From Liolophura sinensis (lineage: Eukaryota; Mollusca; Polyplacophora; Chitonida; Chitonidae), in assembly GCF_032854445.1 (NCBI RefSeq), contig NW_027017960.1, positions 380,001-411,351 on the forward strand: a DNA stretch of 31,351 nt, in the 5' to 3' direction. Below are positions 20,021 through 29,715 of the stretch, piece after piece. Below the pieces are notes generated by a model. The model worked only from the letters and a program-made list of their open reading frames with translations. It did no database searches and was not told where the DNA came from. Positions within the stretch are counted from its first letter, which is position 1. Every line of letters begins with the position of its first letter. Both the position numbers and the translations under genes were made by a program.

Positions 20021-20756
20021 ATGGCTTCGCACGTAAAAATCGAGGAATTCGAAGAAAAGGTGAGCGGCAGTTGGACTGAATACATTGAACGTTTAGAACA
20101 TTATTTCATTGCTAATGACAATGAAGCTGAACGGAATAAGCGTTCAATCCTACTCAGTGTTTGTGGAGGAAGCACTTATAAACTTATAAGGAATTTAGTT
20201 GCACCTGAAAAACCTGGCAAAAATACCTGGTGAAAATCGTCGGTGATCACCAGAGCATATTCAGATATGCAAAAACAATCGAGTGAAGGCCCCAGGAGAG
20301 TCAGTTGCTGTGTTTGTGTGTGAATTACGTCGACTTTCTGAGCATTGTGACTTTAGACGATCTCTAAATGAAATGCTCACAGACAGGTTGATATGTGGAG
20401 TGAAAGATGACAGAATCCAAAGAAGATTACTGTCGGAGCTTTGATTAACGTTCCAAAGGGCGTATGACGTAGCTACAGCTATGGAATTAGCAGCTAAAAA
20501 CACCCAGGACCTTCAACATACTCGGCAATCCACACAACCTGTAAAACAAACAGAAGTCAATAAAATGCGGGCCAAACCATGTAAAACTTCGTTTACAGTA
20601 TGCTCTCGCTGTATGGGAAATCACGAGCCATCTACGCGTCGTCACATTCATTCAACCTGCGATTTCTGTAAAAAAAATGGGGACACATTGACCGGGCCTG
20701 TTGGAACAAGCTACAACGTAGTAATAATTCTGGTCAAGCGAAACAAAGTCACCTAA
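20021..20756 (+). pseudogene. gag: gag of the Ty3/gypsy element, broken
   Basis: An ATG at 20021 opens a frame with MASHVKIEEFEEKVSGSWTE and a capsid-like helical stretch, which is the usual start of gag in this lineage. It stops with TGA at 20231-20233. The reading then continues in another frame through LRRLSEHCDFRRSLNEMLTD, with a further TGA at 20442-20444, and shifts into 20481-20756. That last part holds a zinc-knuckle region (CSRCMGNHEPST, then CDFCKKNGD) in which a cysteine is replaced and the second knuckle lacks its final His-Cys spacing. Gag would normally form the virus-like particle and package the RNA; this copy cannot. Confidence 0.8.
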
Positions 20757-20882
20757 AGTGGTCAGGCCATAACACAAATAAACTGCGTCGAAAGACACAG
20801 CAGGCCAATCTTGTAGAACGAGAGGCCAACGCTTTGGGGGAGCCTTCAGCGTGACGGAGGCAGGAAAACATATAGGTTTGCC

Positions 20883-21890
20883 ATGGACATTGCACATATT
20901 ACTGTTCAGTTAGAATTGGACACCGGAGCATCAGTTACTGTGTTAGATGAGAAGACATACAACCAGTTGAAAATTAGGAAACTTCAGAAATCCAGAGTGA
21001 AACTGATGACCTACACAGGTGAGAACATTCCAGTATTAGGGACAGTTATGGTTCCGGTATTATACGATGGACAGTCCGCTAGTCTCACAGCAGTTGTCAC
21101 TAAAGGCAACGTTCTTAACTTGCTATGCAGAGACTGCTTAAGTCAAATCAGATTGAATTGGAGAGACATTTTCGAAATAAATCAAATCCCCAAATCAGTT
21201 AAAGTAGGAACTGTGTTGGACAAGTATCCTGACCTGTTCACAGAGGGATTAGGCACTTTTAAGGGAATTACGGCCAAGATAACTGTGAAGCAAAATGCTC
21301 AGCCTACATTCTTCAGACCAAGACCAGTACCGTACGCCCCACGTGAGAAAACTGACCTGGAATTGTGGAGACTTCAGTCAGAAGGGACAATAGAACCTTT
21401 GCAGTATTCTGAGTGGGCAGCCCCAATAGTATCAGTAGTGAAAAGTGACAAAACTATCCGTATCTGTGGGGACTACAAACAAACAGTTAATCAAGTTTCC
21501 AAATTGGACAGCTATCCAGTTCCTAAGACTGAAGATTTGTATGCCACCCTTGGTGGTGGACAGAAGTTTACGAAGTTAGACCTGTCTCAAGCCAACCAAT
21601 AAATGCTACTGGACGAAGATTCTAAAGTTTTCACTGCAATTAACACTCCTAAGGGCTTATTTTAGTATAATAAACTACCATATGGGGTGTCCGGTGCACC
21701 TGGAATTTTCCAGAGGACGATGGAAAGTTTTCTTCAAGGTATTCCACATGTGTTAGTACGTCAAGACGACATACTAACAACTGGGAAAGATGATTCTGAA
21801 CACCTGGACATTTGGATCAGGTTTGTTCACGCCGCAGTAAAGCAGGAGTTCATCTGAAAAGGGACAAATGTTTCTTCGTGGTAGATGAGG
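20883..21890 (+). pseudogene. pol: pol 5' part: aspartic protease and reverse transcriptase, broken
   Basis: The protease active-site motif ELDTGASVTVLD is present (catalytic Asp codon 20919-20921). The linker leads to the reverse transcriptase fingers and palm: KTDLELWRLQSEGTIEPLQ, SEWAAPIVSVVKSDKTIRIC, and FTKLDLSQANQ with the first catalytic Asp. Stops follow at 21600-21602 (TAA) and 21663-21665 (TAG) in the same frame. The second catalytic pair reads QDD at 21762-21770 where the family has a tyrosine-type YxDD box, preceded by LPYGVSGAPGIFQRTMESFL. Frame is lost after about 21800. Confidence 0.85.
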
Positions 21891-22683
21891 TTGTCTTTCA
21901 TGGACGTCGAATTACCATTGAACGACAAGATTCAAGCTATTCATGACACATCGTTACCTAAGAATATCACAGAATTGAAATTTTATTTAGGACCTTTGAA
22001 CTATTATTTTAAGTTCTTGATGAACCAGTCAACAGTACGGTCGCCACTGCATGAGCTCTTACGTAAAAACGTAAAGTGGCATTGGAGTAATAGACAGGAG
22101 GACGCTTTCCTTAGGTCAAAAAGATTGTTACAGGCTTCAGATGTGTTAGTCCACTTCGACCCTAGCAAACCCTTGGTGTTAGATTATGCTACAGCAGAGA
22201 AAGCGTATTCCCAGCTGGAGAAAGAAGCCTTAGCCTTTCATCAATTTGCAAAAGTTTCATCAATTTCTTTATGGGAGACATTTTACCACAATGAGTGACC
22301 ACAAACCATTACTTGGACTGTTGGAAGAAACCAAGGGAATACCAGCCATGACAGCAGCACGTATCCAGCGCTGGGCATTAACATTGCCAGCCTACGAATT
22401 TGAGCTGGTCTACAGATCTGGTAAATCAAATGCAAATGCAGACGCTTTAAGTTGTTTGCCACTTTCTGATTCATCGGGTGGTGAAAATCCACAAATTCCA
22501 GGAGAAAAAATTTTACGCATGGAGCATTTGGACATGCATGGACCTGTAAACCCAAAACAGATCAAGCCAAGGACTCAGCGAGGCCCAGTGTTGTCCAGAG
22601 TAATAAAATTTGTTCTCCAGGGCTGGCCAGATAAATGCCAGGAAGCAAATCTGCAATCGTTTTTTTTTTATAAGACGGACTGA
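21885..22683 (+). pseudogene. pol: pol middle: reverse transcriptase thumb and RNase H, internally deleted
   Basis: 21885-22298 carries a thumb/connection sequence (LPKNITELKFYLGPLNYYFK). It then runs into YSQLEKEALAF, but the first half of RNase H, including its first catalytic Asp region, is missing, so a deletion has joined VLDYAT to the later part. A frameshift near 22250 leads into KFHQFLYGRHFTTMSDHKPL and IQRWALTLPAYEFELVYRSG with NANADALSCLPL, the conserved RNase H C-terminal signature of Ty3/gypsy elements. RNase H would remove the RNA strand after cDNA synthesis. Confidence 0.8.
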
Positions 22684-22689
22684 ACTCAA

Positions 22690-23910
22690 TGTACACAATG
22701 GTTGTCTTCTATGGGGAGCACGTGTCATTGTACCTCTACAGGGACGTGAACAGGTGATACAGGAACTTTATCTAACTCATCCAGGGATTTCTCGTATAAA
22801 AAACCTTGCTAGAAGCTATGTAATATGGACAATGAACTTGAAAACAAAGTACGCAGTTGTGCAGAGTGTCAGCTACATCAACGTACACCACAGGAAGCAT
22901 TATTACACCCATGAGAAAGCCCAGGTCGATCTTGGTCGAGAATTCACATCGATTATGCAGGACCATACATGGGGAAAATGTTTCTCTTAGCAATAGATTC
23001 CTATACAAAGTGGCTGGAAATCTTCCCAGCTAATGGCTCGACTAGTTGTTCCACCATTGAGAAACTAAAACAATGTTTTGCCACCCACAGTCTACGAGAT
23101 CAGATTGTGTCGGATAACGGAAAAAGCTTCACCAGTAAATAATTCAAGGAATTCACAAGACAAAGTAAAATTAACCACATCTTGACTTCTCCCTATCACC
23201 CAGCATTAAATGGGCCGGTAGAGCGAGCTGTTCAGTTCTTCAAAGGTGGTTCCATTCAGGACAAACTGAATCCGTAACTTTTTCAGTATAGAATCACACC
23301 ACAGGCCACAACCGGCTTGTCACCTGCTGAAATGTTGAAGAATCGAAGACCCAAATCCCGACTGGACGTATTGCACCCAGATATCCAAGGACACATTGGC
23401 AAGATGCAACAACAGCAGAAGACATATCATGATCGACATGCGAAAAGTCGCACTATACTGGAGAACGACAGGGTCTATGTTCGCAATTGTGGCAGAGAAG
23501 AGAAATGGATACCAGCAATTGCGCGGGAAAAGACAGGACCTTTGTCTTACCATGTTCAAACACCATGCGAACGAATCTGTCGTCGACACCAGGACCAGAC
23601 TCCACTTCGCACTGATATCAGCGATAACAATGCTGTAGCCGTGCAGCAACGGCCATTCCCGGAGAATGTTCCAGATGTTATTGTGGAGAAATCGTTTCCT
23701 ACATCCGTGACATCATCAGACATTGACATTAACTGCGGTAGTTCTCTTTGCAATAGTCATGTGGAGACTAATAATGTTCCAGAGACTACGCCAGTCTCTG
23801 AACCAGCGCAACCTACCTTCTAGAGGCAGACTAACCAAGGAGTGAAGCGTTATCCTTCACGTCTTAGAGAATCACCCTCTTACTTGAAAGACTACATGTA
23901 TGTTCAGTGA
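22690..23910 (+). pseudogene. pol: pol 3' part: integrase, broken
   Basis: The zinc-binding region (HPGISRIKNLARSY) is followed by the catalytic core with Asp at 22951-22953, Asp at 23113-23115 and Glu at 23221-23223. All are in one frame, with 53 residues between the two Asp and 35 between the second Asp and the Glu (D,D-35-E). TAA codons at 23140-23142 and 23275-23277 interrupt it. The C-terminal part at 23317-23823 (SPAEMLKNRRPKSRLD, NDRVYVRNCGREEKW, TGPLSYHVQTP) is the conserved tail, with TAG at 23821-23823 and a last stretch to a TGA at 23908-23910. Confidence 0.85.
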
Positions 23911-24159
23911 CTCTTAATTGTAGATGTTTAACTTTCCTTTCGGTAATTGTTCATGGCAAAGAATTACTTTATGTTACACCGATACAAATGGTTCTACTGA
24001 GACTGTGAGTAATTAACTTTGTGTCGTGATATTCCAAGTACTAGCATTACTGATGAACATGCATATTATTTCCACATTAACTGTTACCATTAGTAATGAT
24101 TTATTTTTTCCATGTTAACATTTCGACTTAACAGTAATTATTAACTGAAGGTGGATGAA

Positions 24160-24286
24160 TCTAATATCTTGTATCAGCGCGTACAGCGCCACAACAGTTT
24201 ATGTGCACGACACTTGATCGCTGTTCACTGTTAATACAAACCTTATTGTGTCTTTTACATACGAAGCCTTGTGGGACTTTATTACA
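24160..24286 (+). repeat. 3' LTR, 127 bp
   Basis: It begins TCTAATATCTTG (the 5' LTR has TGTAATATCTTG, so the terminal TG is mutated) and ends ATTACA. It is preceded by a purine-rich GAAGGTGGATGAA that could be the polypurine tract. Compared with the 5' LTR it has several substitutions as well as the large length difference, so the insertion is not recent. Confidence 0.8.
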
Positions 24287-24291
24287 GTTTG

Positions 24292-24927
24292 CCATGCCAA
24301 ACGCGATTACTTCTTCGAGCTCGATTTTCATGCTGCTTTCCGTGGGCGGCGCCATGTTGAACAACTTAATTTTCCTTAGCTATAACACAAGTAAATAGTT
24401 CTTTTTTATTTTGGATGTTTTTGATTAATTCAGATACAAGCTGGTGCATGAGTTTTATACAACTGACACAGATTTAGACTCAAGGATTCTAAAAATATTT
24501 ATTAAATATCTGATACTACTCCATCAGCAATTATTCTCAAATCTGAGGGGAAATCACTACACTGAAGGCGGCCATCTATATATGAGCCTTGTCTCGGTAC
24601 CGTTGGATCACGTAGAAAGGTGTGATATCACACCAAGCACAGGACAGTCAGGTTGCACTATTAAACTGATCTCATTAGACCACATTTGTAGCTATATAAC
24701 AAAAGAAGTTCGTTCGAGATCAGTTGCTTCCCACCAATGTTGAGTGCTTTATGCAAGTGAAAACTGGTATGATGTGGTAAAATGTGTCAGTGTTAGTGCA
24801 TATCGGTTCTTTCCAGCTATAAAACCTAATGTCGTAGTATAAGTGAAAACATCCGGAGTCAATCGTTAATAATCATTCAAACAAATGAGCCTGTAATAAG
24901 CAATTCCTAATTTCCCCTCCTTTACAG
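24292..24927. other. Intron 2 sequence between the retrotransposon and exon 3
   Basis: No element is recognised. The open frame at 24444-24743 (+) has no domain and no splice support. Confidence 0.35.
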
Positions 24928-25036
24928 GACGGATATCTACAATCTAACATCAAAGGACGCCGAAGACCTTGGTCCAGTATGCAAAGTCAGGCTTCATTTG
25001 ACAAACAGTGGTACTGATTTGTGGGCAATGAGGCAT
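24928..25036 (+). CDS. Exon 3, central part of the PLAT/LH2 domain
   Basis: The exon follows TTTACAG and ends at a GTAAGT donor (25037). Joined in phase to exon 2 it reads KTDIYNLTSKDAEDLGPVC and then KVRLHLTNSGTDLWAMRH. The D-x-F/Y-x-L...LG-x-x-x-x-x-x-x-L...G-x-x-x-x-W pattern is the hallmark second half of a PLAT domain. The exon ends on a codon boundary after 112 codons from the start. The remaining 25-30 residues of the domain must be in a further exon, which I could not find before the Polinton remnant. The protein may be a short secreted PLAT protein or the N-terminus of a longer one. Confidence 0.75.
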
Positions 25037-25083
25037 GTAAGTTTCTTTTATATTATATACGATCAAAAACGGCGGCTATCATT

Positions 25084-25316
25084 TTCAGTGATCCAGGAGC
25101 CTCTCACCAATAGTGTCACTGTGAGTCCAACTGATGCCAGCTGGCTTCTTCTCCGATCGTATGTGAGAAGGTCTAACATCAACTTACGGATGGTCGACGA
25201 ATTCCCACGGGCTCTGTCCGGTTTCCTCCCATCGTAATGGGGGCTGCCGTAGTCTTAGTGAAATGTTCTTGAACAAGGCGTAAAACACCAGTCAAATAAA
25301 CAAATCAATAAATAAA
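25084..25316 (+). mobile_element. SINE family A copy just downstream of exon 3
   Basis: CCAGGAGCCTCTCACCAATAGTG, a degenerate B box, the CTTCTTCTCCGATCGTATG and CTTACGGATGGTCGACG body, and the 3' end AACAAGGCGTAAAACACCAGTCAAATAAACAAATCAATAAATAAA follow family A. The copy starts about 50 bases after the splice donor of exon 3. The tRNA A box is missing. Confidence 0.7.
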
Positions 25317-25321
25317 CGATC

Positions 25322-25400
25322 GGATTTATTTATTTCATTATGGATGGTTTAACACCGTTTCCAAGAATGACTCTTACACATGTCTGTGACGGGGTACTGA
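25322..25400 (-). mobile_element. Possible SINE 3'-end fragment
   Basis: TTTATTTATTTCATTATGGATGGTTTAACACCGTTTCCAAGAATGACTCTTACACATG resembles an inverted family A-like 3' end (tail, then AACACCG...CAAGAAT...CTTACAC). It lies tail to tail with the copy at 25084-25316. Confidence 0.35.
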
Positions 25401-26040
25401 TTAGCCCATTGTCAAAATGTACATAGGCTGGTTGAATGCAGCTTGGATTTGGAGAGAATGTTTACTTCTGTCTAATTATATAAAATATAGTGCTTCATGC
25501 AGATCTTTGGGTCACTTCCTGAAAAATGTGTCAATGGTTTGCTTTTTTTGTACATATTGTATGATTTTAAGCAAGAGCTTGAACATTAAACATTTTCTTT
25601 CACAATCAGTGAAGTTGCTGATTCAGTAACTAGAAACAACAAGTATTCATCGTACGAACAACGAGTGACAACAGATAGACATATACATTTTTTTTTCAAA
25701 AACGGCTATCTGGCCTCTTTAGTAGACATGTCACATGCTTTCTTTAAAACACTAATGTTTTGGAGAAAACGTTGGAAATGATTTACTGAAAATGTCAATG
25801 TAATAAAAAGGATACCTGCTTGTGTTTAAGAAAAAAACATATGTGTGAATAGTCGTATACATGTAACACGTTTATGAACAACACGTCTGCGTTCAAATAA
25901 AACAGCAATACCTTTGAACATTAAAGCGTGTGTTTTTAGAGAGGAAGCTGTGTATCAATGCTGACTTCCCCTTCTGCCGGTATCCTTCCACCATACCGCT
26001 ATAGCCGCATTAGTGTACAAGGTCGCTTTCATCGCGCCTT
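25401..26040. other. Non-coding stretch before the Polinton-like region
   Basis: AT-rich, with no gene or repeat recognised. No exon fitting phase 0 and completing the PLAT domain was found here. Confidence 0.35.
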
Positions 26041-26044
26041 GAAG

Positions 26045-26500
26045 TGGCGTTATTGAGGTGGTGTTATTGAGGTGGTGTTGTTGAGGTAGCGTCGCGACGT
26101 TGAATCCGCGCTATATAGCACGTGTGGTGAATAGGTAAGTGAACCAAGTTGGCTGGCAGATTATCAACCAATGGGTCCATCGCGCCAAAATGGACCAATA
26201 ATCGACGTTTGTATATTCCGGCACGAATTTCATTGGTGTTCGCCTTGTTGAAAAGTCCGAGTGGTCGGCTGGTAGACTTTGATGTTGGGTTGTTGCACGC
26301 CAAAGCGGGTCAATGGGTGTGTTGGATTTTCCCGTTCAGATTTCGTTGACGACGCGTCGCATCCTCTAATGAACGGCGGGCGGGACGAACCAATGAACGA
26401 CGAGTGAGCAAAACGTCGGCTTTTAATGTTGGGTTGAACAGTTCTGTCGCGCCAAAATTGACAAATGGGCGACGGGTAGACCAAGAAACAAAAGTTTAAG
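26045..26500. repeat. Repeat-rich candidate terminal region of the Polinton-like element
   Basis: Three 14 bp units TGGYGTTRTTGAGG run from 26045 to 26086. Further on, TCGCGCCAAAATGGACCAAT (26180-26199) recurs as TCGCGCCAAAATTGACAAAT (26447-26466), with flanks matching over 23 of 28 bases. TGTTGGGTTG occurs at about 26283 and 26426. Sub-repeats of this kind are common in terminal inverted repeats, but the assignment is an inference. Confidence 0.45.
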
Positions 26501-26509
26501 GAACCGGCG

Positions 26510-27180
26510 CCAGCTTTCTATGACATTGCTCTAGCCGTTATCAGACGACAGCTATCTCAACACTCTGACGTTCCCGGACAGCTCCATGTTCATGCACTTA
26601 AGGAAATGGCGGTCCTACCAAAGACGGTATCACTATCTACTACTAAACCAACTGGCAAAACTTCGTGCGAACCATGCCAGACATCTCCGCTCTGGTGGTA
26701 AACGGTGAAGCGGACGACGCCGAAGCCACCGACGATAAAGTATCGGCGTAGCCCATGACATTCAGTTAGGAGGAGCCGGCCTCTCTCGAGTCAGAGCTGG
26801 AGATGCCCTGACCGAATTACTGTGGAATTCTTACGAAGTGTCTGTCAGCACCGCAAAGCGTGTGGCCTCAATAAATTTCTTACCACCCCACCCCCCCTCC
26901 CCCAACACTCTCGAGAGCTGGCGATCATCATCGTGGACGAGGCCCGTACCCACTACCTGAAAGAGAGGGGTGTGCTATAATTACAATATTATGCGCCAGG
27001 CCCGCAAGTTCCACTATCTTCGGGGGAGGTAAAGGTAGTGAAGGACCAACTTTATCAGTTAATGAACGACGAGCCTAACAAGAAGGCCAGTCCTCATTTC
27101 ATCCGGCTGTACGTGGAGCGTCTGGCAGCCAACGAGTACGTGATTTCCACACTCTCAACCCGCTGTTCCCCACCCGATTA
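26510..27180 (+). pseudogene. Unrecognised coding remnant in the Polinton-like region
   Basis: Read on the plus strand there are code-like stretches in shifting frames, such as FYDIALAVIRRQLSQHSD near 26515, ELAIIIVDEARTHYLKERG near 26920 and KVVKDQLYQLMNDEPNKKAS near 27040. They are interrupted by stops and by a C-rich tract at 26884-26904. I do not recognise the protein; by position it could be another virion or accessory gene of the element. Confidence 0.3.
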
Positions 27181-28185
27181 GCAGTGACGTGCTCTCTACA
27201 GTTTTCTTTCGTGTGTGTGTGTGTGTTTTACAGGGCGTTTCGGATTGTGCGATGCCCGAGGATGGTGAAATGTCGGAATGTCTGTGTCGGTGTACCACTA
27301 CCATTACCCATAGCCATTACGTACGGTGACTCTTCTACCCATGTGTTTTACACGGACGTTACCACGGTGCTAGTTCTGAAGTCAAACCGTTGTCAAGGCT
27401 TCCACATCCGTATTTCGTTAACCACTACCACCTTGAGTCATTTCTGATGATAATAATGATGAACCTATAAGTAAACACACACATAAAAAGGGGCATGACA
27501 CTGGGTTCTCCATGCTGCATGTGTTCTGATGCAGTTCTTGTATTATTTCGTTCACTTTTGAGTTCACATGCAACAAAACAAATGTCGCGATGCATATATC
27601 TCAGGCCTTTTCGTTGGTTATTTCCTCCCTACAAAACATGTCTTATTTCAGCCACTGGTATCAGGTAGCCCAACGTAAGTGAGTGATTGATGGATGCCTT
27701 GGTCGGTTGGTGACGACACTAGAATGATGGTGTTTTAAAACTGTCTTTTTCCAGCCTCAATAACCTACGCATCATGCACCGGTGGAAAGAATGGGTGTCG
27801 TCACCGACCTTGGAGGGTCCGTAGTATGTCAAGGACCCCTGACCATTCAGCAGTATTACTTAGACATTGTTTTCCCTACGTTGATGTACGACGAAATAAC
27901 TCCATGGACGTTTCGTTTCACATGCCTGTACGCAGGTTTATACCAATAGATGATTTCCATTCACAGTACAGTGATGCGTTTGTTATGTTTTTTTTCTGAT
28001 GTCACGCAGCCGGGAGGGGACGAGACCGCCTCACAGCCCCTAGGGTACAAATCCTAAAAAAATACGCTGTCTACACCAGCGACAGGGGAGGTGGGTTCAG
28101 AACACTCTCAAGAGCACTCCACTTCTACCTCGCAAGGCATGGTGGCATCACATACTGTACCTCACCCTCACACCTATGACACGAC
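27181..28185. other. Unassigned part of the Polinton-like region
   Basis: There is a short GT run at 27212-27226 and no gene that I can name. Code-like fragments occur (for example LSRALHFYLARHGG near 28108), but they do not join into a recognisable domain. This interval may hold the remains of the element's protease or other genes. Confidence 0.3.
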
Positions 28186-28194
28186 CTAACCCAG

Positions 28195-28809
28195 ATTCTC
28201 GGACGATGGATGCGCCTTAGGGGCGCCCGTTTACCTGCATATCGTCAGCGGGCCGACATGATGTGCAAGTCTGTCTTTGTGAAATGGCTGGTGGAGTACC
28301 CTCAAACCCCTATCCACTCACCACAGCAACGCGTCGTCGGCTGCTGCGGGGAGTGGCAGCCTTTGTACGCCACGCTACCGGAAGTTCGATTTGAAGAAGG
28401 CGTGCCCAGCCCGTCAGTATTCGACTCGTGGGAGCGGATGTTAGTCGTTGTAGAGAGTTTGATGGTTGAAATGGACGATAGCGTGATGAAGCTCTTAACC
28501 AAAGGCAGGTACCATAGAAATATCAGCGCCGAGTACATTGTGCAAAACATATTCAACAACACCAAAGGTCACAGCACCATCGGTCTGAAAGCGCACCACT
28601 TGATCTGAAACGTCGCGTTTTCGACTACCACGAGCGCCAAACAGATGGCTCCTGGAGAGATGTAGTCCGTGCGCGAGGCGTTTGAGGATGACACAGCCTA
28701 ACCTCACGGGTACTTTGTAGTCGACTTCAAGGAGGCCACACCGACCCTCTGCGACTATGGTGTAGCAATACGCCATACGGTTTCGGTAACAACTGGGGCT
28801 CGGTTTTAG
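28195..28809 (+). pseudogene. Polinton packaging ATPase (FtsK/HerA superfamily), broken
   Basis: The protein would pump DNA into capsids. The longest piece is open from 28210 to TGA at 28606-28608 and contains VGCCGEWQPLYATLPEVRFE, ERMLVVVESLMVEMDDSVMK (Walker B-like hydrophobic stretch before acidic residues), and LLTKGRYHRNISAEYIVQNI. The K-G-x-H-R-N-I-S...VQN segment is characteristic of this family and carries the sensor region. The Walker A region near 28245-28275 is damaged by a frame change and has no intact GxxxxGK[ST]. The same frame goes on after the TGA, with TAG at 28663-28665 and TAA at 28699-28701, through REAFEDDTA and PHGYFVVDFKEATPT to TAG at 28807-28809. Confidence 0.75.
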
Positions 28810-28840
28810 TCAGCTCTTTAATTTCTCTTACAGCTGGATA

Positions 28841-29123
28841 ATGGGGCCGGCGGATCTGATACACGTTGCTGCCAGGAGCACGCCTACGCCGTACGTGTAC
28901 ACGGACATTCTCGAGCCACGTTTGGTGGGTGACAGGCTCGCGCCACTGCTGCAGCTGGTGAAAAAGGAAGAAAGGCCAGCACATTTCCAGCACCTTCCAA
29001 CACGTGGAATACATCCCCGTGCGGCGCAAGCAATAATCGACATTAGAAATCAATATTAGGGATGACACGGGCCAACCGGTGCCAATCCATCGCGGTAAAG
29101 TGGTGTTGAAACTTCATTTTTGA
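28841..29123 (+). pseudogene. Polinton penton-like minor capsid protein, C-terminal remnant
   Basis: An open frame at 28841-29059 includes YVYTDILEPRLVGDRLAPLL, which fits the Polinton penton family. The frame then shifts near 28990, and the C-terminal signature INIRDDTGQPVPIHRGKVVL appears in the next frame, ending with TGA at 29121-29123. The penton protein forms the pentameric vertices of the capsid. About 95 codons remain, much less than the usual length of 250 or more. Assignment is by remembered family pattern. Confidence 0.6.
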
Positions 29124-29144
29124 CAACGGCGCGCTTTTGCTAAG

Positions 29145-29276
29145 CAGACTAGCAGAGGTGGATTACCAGCGTTTCGGAGTGCAGGCGTACAGCGAAGTCA
29201 CATGTTCCCGGTCAGTCTCGCCAGAATAGCGCAAGCCTTGGTGAAGTCTGCCTTGCGGGCGCTAGGAAAGACGTGA
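29145..29276 (+). pseudogene. Small basic virion-associated protein remnant
   Basis: There are 43 open codons, from QTSRGGLPAFRSAGVQRSHM to ALVKSALRALGKT, with TGA at 29274-29276. Short proteins with an RGG...LP-x-FRG beginning and a Lys-rich hydrophobic helix lie between penton and major capsid genes in many Polintons. The start codon is not clear. Role (core or membrane-active protein) is inferred. Confidence 0.4.
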
Positions 29277-29469
29277 GTTGTCGTACATCGGTGAAGCGCG
29301 CCTAGAAATCACACGTTCTCAAAAGTGGCGGACAGTTGTTGGTCAAAGCCGCTCTTATAGCTAAGGAAATGGCGGGGTCGAATGTATACAATGCAAAATA
29401 TATAATAATAATTAGGCCTATATATAATATAAAATATAAAATCACCCCCGCTTCACCGGACGAAGACGC
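29277..29469. other. Gap between capsid gene remnants, with an AT-rich insertion-like tract
   Basis: 29384-29441 is almost pure A/T (ATATAATAATAATTAGGCCT and neighbours) inside otherwise GC-rich sequence. It could be a small later insertion; no target duplication is obvious. Confidence 0.35.
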
Positions 29470-29715
29470 ATGACATTGGAATTTCTCATCACCAACGGGG
29501 ACGTTGATACTTACTGGGCGAAAATCGGCAAAAGCGATGGAGAGGCGTTGGAGGCCGACAAGAGCGTAGGTCCGACCAACATGTAGTTCGCTGTGACAAC
29601 AGGTCGACGTCTCCCTGAACGATAAACTCCTCACTTTTCCATCAACATGTACCCGTTCCGCGCCTACCTGGACACATTCTTGTTTTACGGTAAGTCAGCG
29701 CTCACTCCCCAGTAA
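29470..29715 (+). pseudogene. Polinton major capsid protein (double jelly roll), N-terminal remnant
   Basis: The frame from ATG 29470 includes WAKIGKSDGEALEADKSVGP, then TAG at 29584-29586, a short shifted part, TAA at 29623-29625, and FSINMYPFRAYLDTFLFYGK before TAA at 29713-29715. The V-G-P-x-N...N-x-Y-P-x-R-A-Y-L-x-T-L-x-x-Y-G layout is that of the first jelly roll of the Polinton major capsid protein, often annotated in animal genomes as F54H12.2-like. About 82 codons of an expected several hundred remain. The gene is cut off where the opposing polymerase gene begins. Confidence 0.7.

Larger units (their letters stand above)
19368..24286 (+). mobile_element. Ty3/gypsy LTR retrotransposon, decayed, probably Mag-like lineage
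   Basis: The element is bounded by GTTTG target duplications (19363-19367 and 24287-24291), with LTRs of TGT...ACA type at both ends, a primer-binding site just inside the 5' LTR, gag, and pol in the order protease, reverse transcriptase, RNase H, integrase. This order defines Ty3/gypsy as opposed to Ty1/copia. The protein wording (gag beginning, protease DTGASVT, integrase core) recalls the Mag branch, which is inferred and not tested. There is no env gene after pol. Multiple stops and frameshifts in every gene make it non-autonomous. It lies in intron 2 of the PLAT gene in sense orientation. Confidence 0.9.
16945..24927 (+). other. Intron 2 of the right PLAT gene, filled with mobile DNA
   Basis: It has a GTAAGT donor and a polypyrimidine stretch with TTTACAG acceptor (24921-24927). 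At 8 kb it owes at least 4.9 kb to the Ty3/gypsy insertion and about 0.9 kb to SINE remnants and the CA repeat. The element lies in the same orientation as the host gene. Confidence 0.65.

Noticed and set aside
24444-24743. 99-codon plus-strand frame before PLAT exon 3
   Set aside because: It lies in intron 2, has no domain and does not fit the exon phases.
27212-27226. Short GT run as a microsatellite of interest
   Set aside because: Only about seven units, with nothing unusual around it.
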